64,000 bases of DNA from Atopsyche davidsoni. Taxonomy: Eukaryota > Arthropoda > Insecta > Trichoptera > Hydrobiosidae. This document shows positions 62,501 through 64,000 of this stretch, one piece after another. Each line of letters begins with the position of its first letter. Position 1 is the stretch's first letter. The position numbers were made by a program, and so were the translations under genes. The stretch spans positions 248,001 to 312,000 of the forward strand of contig JAILWY010000030.1 of NCBI GenBank assembly GCA_022113835.1, written 5' to 3'. The notes beneath the pieces are model-generated. The model saw only the letters and a list, made by a program, of their open reading frames with translations. It made no database searches and had not been told where the DNA came from.

Positions 62501-62756
62501 TAAGCAAGGCACTTCATAAAACCAATATATACAGATTACTAATATTAACATTATTTTATTTTAATAGGCTCGATGGATCTATCCGGAGCGGATTGAACTC
62601 GTTAGAAGATTCTCAACTTCGAGAAGAGCTGATGAAGCTGAGCGTTCGGAAGCAGAAGCCCCAACCAATCAACAGTGATGTATCAATATTCGGCACTCCC
62701 ATCAAGCTGCAGGGACCATCAGCCGGCAGCAGCAATAGCAGCATAGCCAACATCGG
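26476..62756 (+). CDS. sick: Sickie / neuron navigator (NAV) homologue, 15 exons, 3' end outside the window
   Basis: This is the only clearly functional host gene. Fifteen coding exons join in one frame (870 complete codons plus two bases), all with GT donors and AG acceptors and with matching phases at every junction. The protein is long, Ser/Thr/Pro- and charge-rich, and largely lacks predicted globular domains. Landmarks are a basic Gly/Ser region (residues 19-62), FGFRQSTTPKTAK (about 99-111), LRSKSPGIPARV close to an SxIP-type microtubule plus-end motif (about 200-211), an acidic Gly/Glu tract (about 278-288), a charged stretch predicted helical (about 405-436), and the conserved SPSLDTLSPCDSIASDD block (about 768-784). 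NAV/sickie proteins are cytoskeletal regulators that bind microtubule plus ends and influence axon growth; Drosophila sickie also acts through the actin cofilin pathway and in innate immune signalling. The calponin-homology N-terminus of vertebrate NAV2/3 is not present in this isoform. The expected AAA ATPase domain lies beyond 64000. The first-exon link across a 27.8-kb intron rests on phase and composition only. Confidence 0.85.
28732..29152. mobile_element. Non-autonomous hAT element
   Basis: The ends CATATGTTCCCAAAGTGG at 28732 and TTTGGGAACCTATG finishing at 29152 are inverted repeats close to those of the 13900-14546 element. Flanking 8-mers ATTTAAAA and ATTTAAAC match at 7 of 8. The interior has repeated GGGGTCGA and GGGTCCAC blocks and no transposase. 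Length 421 bp. Confidence 0.8.
35016..35280. mobile_element. Foldback element with 99-bp inverted arms
   Basis: The arm 35061-35160 (TGAGTAAAATACTTGAGTGA through CACGTTGGCATTATCAAACA) is repeated almost perfectly in inverse at 35182-35280 around a 21-base loop. Both arms contain the hairpin motif TGATAATGCCAACGTGAAAG then GTTGGCGAAACCGGTCAC. An outer segment (35016-35060, ATTCAATATTTTTGACAGAG) is also present in the copy at 51843-51995, so the foldback probably arose from two oppositely oriented copies of one repeat. No target duplication was identified. Confidence 0.85.
36608..36789. mobile_element. Short TA-flanked miniature element, possible Tc1/mariner MITE
   Basis: CAGGGTGTTTTTTTTTATAT at 36608 and AAGATCTACCCTG finishing at 36789 share only a short inverted end (CAGGGT), but both are flanked by TA. 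The length of 182 bp and lack of coding sequence suit a MITE. The short inverted repeat makes a chance match possible. Confidence 0.45.
37424..37568 (-). mobile_element. SINE-like repeat, copy 4, internally deleted
   Basis: The copy has the tail complement (CATCAAGTGCCTCTCCTCAG), the CATGGTTTTCTAAGGGGAAA block and the head complement (GGCAGCCGTGCACAAGCAAC), with about 170 bp of the middle missing. The junction falls at AATAGTGGGTCTCAGGG. It lies in intron 1 in antisense orientation to the gene. Confidence 0.75.
38640..38880 (-). pseudogene. RTE-like LINE, 3' remnant
   Basis: On the minus strand LYRRILKIP, a stop, then VDRVTDE is readable and matches the RTE-type C-terminal segment at 3030-3320. 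Nearer the LINE 3' end comes AGGCTGGCCTAGGATAAG, which aligns with the shared SINE/LINE tail. Several stops and frame changes show decay. Confidence 0.7.
40044..41103 (-). mobile_element. Degenerate mariner transposon
   Basis: The ends CGAGGGCTGCTATTTATATA at 40044 and ATTCTTAAATAGCACCCTAT toward 41103 are terminal inverted repeats of about 28 bp (both contain GCTATTTA and ATCCGGAA in the same order), flanked by TA. The 1.06-kb element carries a broken mariner transposase on the minus strand. It lies in intron 1 in antisense orientation to the host gene. Confidence 0.9.
40109..40945 (-). pseudogene. mariner transposase, deleted and frameshifted
   Basis: The minus strand starts MDLTRENFRAMIYYDFRRG, then jumps to a helix-turn-helix-like VTYREIEASLGISMTSIHKI, so about 70-80 residues of the DNA-binding region are missing. 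It continues KAVYNIYTGYESWIYAYDPE, where a T-G-D-E-S-W motif is expected; the aspartate of the first catalytic site is replaced by tyrosine. The second site (ILHHDNASCHTS) and third (GHPPYSPDLAPNDF), of the D,D34D mariner type, are recognisable, with nonsense codons and a deletion between them. It ends HGEYFEKQ and a stop. Not functional. Confidence 0.9.
41281..41510. other. GC-rich island in intron 1, open in several frames
   Basis: About 230 bp of strongly GC-rich DNA (GGCTCGGGCCCCCTTCCTGG and a repeated GGCCACCCCTGC block) starts about 180 bp beyond the mariner element. Frames on both strands are open (41211-41480, 41264-41503 minus; 41292-41648 plus), which follows from the composition. 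No domain is recognised. It may be a fragment of a GC-rich retroelement UTR or a regulatory island. Confidence 0.35.
44740..45168 (-). mobile_element. SINE-like repeat, copy 5, split by a Helitron
   Basis: The tail complement (TTCATCAAGTGCCTCTCCTC) begins at 44741 and the interior runs to TTAATAGTA at 44879. The Helitron 44880-45115 intervenes, and the sequence resumes TTATTATATAATCCTTTCC through GAGTTCAGATCTGATAC. Removing the Helitron restores an uninterrupted match to the other copies. The head region is truncated. Confidence 0.85.
44880..45115 (+). mobile_element. Non-autonomous Helitron, 236 bp
   Basis: It starts TCTACTATAATAATAGCCAT at 44880 and ends GGGCTACATTGCTAG at 45115. A hairpin (CGTCAT, TTT, ATGACG; 45087-45101) lies 10 bases before the terminal CTAG. 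The host bases are A before and T after, with no duplication, and the SINE-like host repeat is cleanly rejoined by removing the element. The ends match the 642-bp copy at 16544-17185, from which this one differs mainly by an internal deletion. Confidence 0.92.
45211..45481. mobile_element. Miniature element: 53-bp inverted repeats around a tRNA-like core
   Basis: CTAATATGATTAGGCACATT (from 45211) to AACTC at 45263 is repeated almost perfectly in inverse at 45429-45481. Between them, on the minus strand, is a tRNA-like sequence. GTGGGTTCAAATCCCAC (45282-45298) folds as a T-arm with a 5-bp stem and 7-base loop. GATTCGTTAGTACAAGGG resembles a D-arm / A box. GGC-CATGTAA-GCC could be an anticodon arm. 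There is no matching acceptor stem, so this is not a functional tRNA gene. Confidence 0.75.
45614..46006 (+). other. GC-rich island with a 130-codon open frame and a hAT-like end
   Basis: The block opens with CTGCGGGCCGGATCCGGCTC and GCGGGCCGCACTTGGCCAGG (45617-45657), which resembles the GC-rich terminal region of some hAT elements. The rest is a GC-rich stretch open for 130 codons, including RPPIRRHGSHSPELISKAIF, with no known domain and a CTC|GTGAGT donor-like site near 45680. It lies in intron 1 and could be an alternative 5' exon or a transposon piece. Confidence 0.35.
46216..46401. mobile_element. hAT-type miniature element with 8-bp target duplication
   Basis: CATGGGTGGCCAACC at 46216 and GGTTGGCCACCTATG finishing at 46401 are 15-bp inverted repeats with one mismatch. 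Flanking 8-mers CTCTAAGG and CTCTAAAG match at 7 of 8. Length 186 bp; no coding content. Confidence 0.88.
48250..48600 (-). pseudogene. RTE-like LINE, 3' ORF remnant
   Basis: The minus strand reads CYVVSVLLYGVKAWTE, then WLHRRILKIPWVDRVTNES and, after a frame break, LVRLA, a stop, DRKMFQEMVINL. This covers the region from just after the reverse transcriptase palm to the C-terminus of RTE-type ORF2. It is the best preserved of the three LINE fragments here and gives the 3'-end sequence shared with the SINE-like family. It is 5'-truncated and has stops. Confidence 0.8.
51420..51660. other. GC-rich island in intron 1, unassigned
   Basis: About 240 bp of higher GC content (CTCTGGCATCGGTCTGAAAA, GACCCCGAGGAATAGGGGGC) in AT-rich DNA, with no open frame of note and no recognised motif. 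It looks like a fragment of a retroelement UTR or a regulatory island; I cannot decide which. Confidence 0.3.
51843..51995 (+). repeat. Foldback-family repeat, single copy
   Basis: It begins CACTCTGTTTGATAATGCCA, continues through GTTGGCGAAACCGGTCAC and AATGTGGAAAATCACTCAAG, and ends with TACTCTCTGTCAAAAATATT. It is collinear with the right arm plus the outer segment (in inverse) of the element at 35016-35280. This shows the family's unit is at least 150 bp and normally single rather than inverted. Confidence 0.8.
52165..52459 (-). pseudogene. PIF1-like helicase, C-terminal fragment (Helitron-type)
   Basis: The minus strand reads IPRIPMISTDLLFDFKRLQF then PMRPAFAITINKAQGQ and, later, VACSRTGTPKSLYVYTH. 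INKAQGQ and VACSR are the late helicase motifs of PIF1-type helicases. The spacing and the F-K-R-L-Q-F-P-x-R-x-A-F-A segment are typical of the RepHel proteins of Helitrons. Two overlapping frames (52165-52392 and 52220-52459) carry parts, so a frameshift is present. The N-terminal Walker motifs and the Rep nuclease are missing. No matching Helitron ends were found next to it. Confidence 0.85.
54030..54218. mobile_element. hAT-type miniature element just upstream of exon 2
   Basis: CAGTGGTAGACAAACTTTTA at 54030 and GCTTTGGCCACCCCTG finishing at 54218 resemble hAT inverted ends. The flanking 8-mers (ATATATAT and GTGTAGAT) match at only 5 of 8, so the assignment is weaker than for the others. 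It ends 94 bp before exon 2. Confidence 0.55.
54313..54445 (+). CDS. sick: sickie-like gene, exon 2 (residues 19-62)
   Basis: The exon follows a TTTTGATTTCAG acceptor and encodes a very basic, Gly/Ser-rich segment starting GQSDSKGARKRSGAGSRG and including SSSFGFRKKTPKGG. It ends in phase 1 at GTACAG. It is markedly GC-rich compared with the flanking DNA. Short hAT-derived elements end 94 bp before it and begin 64 bp after it. Confidence 0.85.
54510..54692. mobile_element. hAT-type miniature element just downstream of exon 2
   Basis: CAGTGGTCCCAAACCCTATG at 54510 and AGGTTGGAGACCCCTG finishing at 54692 form inverted ends. Flanking CTCTAGTG and CTCTATGG match at 6 of 8. The left third is GC-rich (CCCGCGGGCATCATGG). 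It begins 64 bp after the exon 2 donor, in intron 2. Confidence 0.7.
55242..55347 (+). CDS. sick: sickie-like gene, exon 3 (residues 63-97)
   Basis: Acceptor TTATCTTCCAG, donor AG|GTAATC. It reads GSTEELFPGPDALSGRSTPL followed by ARPRKEAAGQPLRTN in the frame set by exon 2. It ends in phase 2 and continues to an Arg codon completed by exon 4. Confidence 0.88.
55718..55842 (+). CDS. sick: sickie-like gene, exon 4 (residues 98-139)
   Basis: It reads RFGFRQSTTPKTAKVGDINM and continues with SAEQVISANYREQETKNN. The FGFRQ motif echoes FGFRK of exon 2. Acceptor TACTGTTTTAG, donor GTAAAC, ending in phase 1. An unrelated open frame spanning 55699-55881 is a shadow of this exon. Confidence 0.9.
56085..56425 (+). 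CDS. sick: sickie-like gene, exon 5 (residues 140-253)
   Basis: The largest exon in the window (341 bp). It reads DKPTTKNNTVTFGLIPTQVG at the start and YPALKLLDTKSAKQ at the end. It contains the proline- and arginine-rich stretch LRSKSPGIPARVVPPAGPPR, in which SPGIP differs by one inserted residue from the SxIP consensus used by EB-binding proteins, so plus-end tracking through it is only a possibility. It ends in phase 0 (CAA|GTAAAA). Confidence 0.92.
58169..58223 (+). CDS. sick: sickie-like gene, exon 6 (residues 254-271)
   Basis: A short 55-bp exon encoding VVNNSRKVYGSSDGSSIE, with acceptor TTATTTTTAG and donor GTATGA. It follows the second longest intron of the gene in this window (1743 bp). 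It enters in phase 0 and leaves in phase 1, so skipping it alone would shift the frame. Confidence 0.82.
58463..58645 (+). CDS. sick: sickie-like gene, exon 7 (residues 272-332)
   Basis: It starts GSVTEDSGVGMGGEGAEGEG, an acidic Gly/Glu low-complexity tract from a purine repeat, and ends with FHLRELQLNDLDIM. Entry and exit are both phase 1 and its length (183) is a multiple of three, so the exon could be included or skipped without a frame change. Open frames on the opposite strand here come from its purine bias and are not genes. Confidence 0.88.
58929..59239 (+). CDS. sick: sickie-like gene, exon 8 (residues 333-436)
   Basis: It begins VNDLLDEAIVTDVDVIPLPK (its first codon is completed from exon 7), includes RYDTSSGYMSSANRFSRL and ends in a highly charged stretch (LSDEDLEEFIGEEKACRDRT) likely to be helical. 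It ends in phase 0 (CAG|GTACAA). SSGYMSSANRFSRLQ-type sequence is typical of the family's serine-rich middle region. Confidence 0.92.
59524..59690 (+). CDS. sick: sickie-like gene, exon 9 (residues 437-491)
   Basis: It encodes DYPKINSTRTHSPLTRNSSK, a Ser-rich linker, and ends DPLEAWVSQTAGESMAL. The donor is AG|GTTAGT, leaving in phase 2. The next intron is only 79 bp, the shortest in the gene here. Confidence 0.92.
59770..59987 (+). CDS. sick: sickie-like gene, exon 10 (residues 492-564)
   Basis: It reads RSHDDISVALSLSSSCDDGK and continues through FTPTTVTIVNNEPKDYAKL to LTLSQNSALQSMFMS. Acceptor TGTTTCCAG, donor T|GTAAGT, phase 1 exit. Confidence 0.92.
60199..60508 (+). CDS. sick: sickie-like gene, exon 11 (residues 565-667)
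   Basis: It encodes a Ser/Asp/Glu-rich region including MMEDPKLALAALALSSQSL and DDETSPADSLISSSTDSNND, and ends in the charged DESKEKDVNE. The acceptor is CCGTCTCAG and the donor AA|GTAAGT, leaving in phase 2. Confidence 0.92.
60720..60853 (+). CDS. sick: sickie-like gene, exon 12 (residues 668-712)
   Basis: It reads KITPPNKSPNSPGTPTNASN then SLSLSEGRDFLIDDEIADQP, a Pro/Ser-rich stretch with several S/T-P sites that could be phosphorylated. Acceptor TGTGTGTAG, donor A|GTAAGT, phase 1 exit. Confidence 0.9.
61360..61476 (+). CDS. sick: sickie-like gene, exon 13 (residues 713-751)
   Basis: It encodes NNSTADQGTSSLQLIHLNIT and ends DPSNVTSNHRAK. Acceptor AATTTCCAG, donor G|GTAAGG. Entry and exit are both phase 1 and the length (117) is a multiple of three, so it is a possible cassette exon. 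Its frame was too short to stand out alone; it is supported by splice sites and phase. Confidence 0.82.
62213..62381 (+). CDS. sick: sickie-like gene, exon 14 (residues 752-807)
   Basis: This exon contains the most family-specific sequence seen: SPSLDTLSPCDSIASDDLIM followed by DMDMHHSITSLNSVDEYIDR, a block conserved in NAV/sickie proteins ahead of the coiled-coil and ATPase regions. Acceptor AACCGTCAG, donor AG|GTGAGT, phase 2 exit. A plus-strand frame 62099-62320 is a shadow in another frame. Confidence 0.92.
62568..62756 (+). CDS. sick: sickie-like gene, exon 15 (residues 808-870, last in window)
   Basis: It reads LDGSIRSGLNSLEDSQLREE and LMKLSVRKQKPQPINSDVSI, then FGTPIKLQGPSAGSSNSSIA, ending with two bases (GG) of a split codon at GTAAGT. 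The LEDSQLREELMKL stretch is likely helical. No later exon was recognised before 64000, so the downstream intron exceeds 1.2 kb. Confidence 0.9.
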
Positions 62757-64000
62757 GTAAGTGAGATTTTACAGTTTCTTTACCACGATGTTGACTTGAA
62801 CATATCCGTTTCTACGAAAAATTGTCTACCATATTATTTACACACACAAAATTAAACATATATATAAATATTTAGTAAACACAGAATACTTCAGGTGCAA
62901 TTTTTATTCACACTTATAAAATTTAAAAAAATACACAGAATACTTCAGACAAAATTTTTTTGACAAAAATATATTTTTTTAATTCAGGTTTGCCAGTTTT
63001 TGATGGCGCTATAGTAAATATTTTATTTTTAATTACTTAGGTTATTTTAAAACTTTTTTTTTTAAAGTAATTAAGTTCATATTTCTACAGTGTGTTTCTG
63101 ATATTTTTTTTGCATGAAAAGTATCACTTGAAAAGAAAACGTGACCCGAGTTGGTCTGGTTAAACTTTCGTTATAAATAGCTTCGCATTATCGTTCTTCT
63201 GGCGAAATGTAATATGAATGGATCCAACTGTGGGCCTGTGCTTGGCGCATTGCGGACCAGAACTTGGCCACGATGCCTCACGTGATCACTGTTTATGCTG
63301 ATCGTACCATCGGCAACATTGCAATGGAATATTTTCATTACTTCGCCATCGTTTTGGAGTGTTCGACCATTCACCGGGAAAACGACCCCACAATAAAATA
63401 ATACCTTGCTTTTAGTGGTGAGAATTTTTGCTCGAGTGATTTCACAGCACTCGAATATTTTACCGCTATATCGTAAATTTTTCAATCAATATATCATCAG
63501 AAACAAAGCGTCGTAGAAGCAGTATTTTTATGCATACGCAATCACAACAATGAAAATATCATATGTGCTTCATCATAGAGTACGTACAATTTTATCTATT
63601 TAATAAAAACCACACATTGCAGCACGATTTATCAGAACCAGTCTCATATAAGATAAGCCACATATTACTGTTATCTGCTGTTACACTGAAACGTTTACAT
63701 CTTTCGGGTAAAATTTGTGATATCCATGGTAAATGATCTAACCCCGATCTGAAGAAAATGCACGGTCAGTTGTCATGTAGCATAATGCACTTGTTACACA
63801 TAAGACCAGATTAAACATGAAATATTTCAAATACACTGTGCCTCTAATATTAAAAACATCGTTACAATTTGAGAAATATCAGTCGGATTTTATCGAAAAA
63901 TTGTGCTTCAAAAAAATTTAAAAAAAAAGTAAAAGCAAAAAAATATTTTATTTGTCACTGTCGCTGGCTGGATAAAGAGTGAATTAATTTTAAAAAGCCG
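62757..64000 (+). other. Start of intron 15 of the sickie-like gene
   Basis: The sequence after the exon 15 donor is AT-rich with no further recognised exon. A more GC-rich stretch at 63175-63480, open on the minus strand, is listed separately. The gene continues to the right of the window. Confidence 0.6.
63171..63485 (-). other. Unassigned 104-codon open frame inside intron 15
   Basis: This minus-strand frame is more GC-rich than the surrounding intron and reads VLFYCGVVFPVNGRTLQNDG then EVMKIFHCNVADGTISINSD. The DGEV...NVADGTISIN spacing loosely recalls OB-fold single-strand-binding proteins, but this is an impression only. It could be a processed pseudogene, a transposon gene fragment, or chance. 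Confidence 0.3.

Overview
The window is AT-rich nuclear DNA from an animal, almost certainly an insect. The evidence is a spliced gene of the sickie / neuron navigator (NAV) family with GT-AG introns, together with degraded transposons of types common in insects: mariner, another Tc1/mariner-superfamily element, piggyBac, hAT and its short non-autonomous derivatives, Helitrons, RTE-like LINEs and tRNA-related repeats. I cannot fix the insect order from the sequence. No bacterial-style genes, rRNA genes, CRISPR arrays or intact tRNA genes were seen.

Layout. From 1 to about 26 kb the DNA is mainly intergenic or far-upstream, with repeats and a few short coding-like islands (317-469 +, 6612-6783 -, 9075-9245) that I cannot assign. 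At about 26.0-26.5 kb there is a CpG- and GC-richer block carrying a probable 5' UTR, a two-codon upstream ORF and a first coding exon (26476-26529). A 27.8-kb intron filled with transposon remnants follows. From 54313 to 62756 fourteen further coding exons join without a frame break to the first one. They give 870 complete codons, and the open reading frame runs off the last visible donor at 62757. The C-terminal part of the protein, including the AAA-type ATPase region known from NAV proteins, must lie beyond the window.

The mobile DNA can be read in layers. Several insertions keep their diagnostic ends and target duplications. A 647-bp hAT remnant (13900-14546) has a perfect 8-bp duplication and a hAT C-terminal transposase fragment. 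A second hAT (16386-17422) is split by a Helitron (16544-17185). A second Helitron (44880-45115) sits inside a SINE-like repeat, and another copy of that SINE-like repeat splits a minisatellite (17691-18237). The SINE-like family carries a 3' tail that resembles the end of the RTE-like LINE fragments in the same window, which suggests mobilisation by that LINE. Exon 2 of the sickie gene is closely bracketed by two hAT-derived miniature elements.

The most unusual items are a 99-bp-arm foldback element carrying hairpins reminiscent of a hammerhead ribozyme core, a miniature element with 53-bp terminal inverted repeats around a tRNA-like core, and a short motif (GTGAAACGACGAGAT-like) scattered over both strands. 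No new multi-gene system was found.
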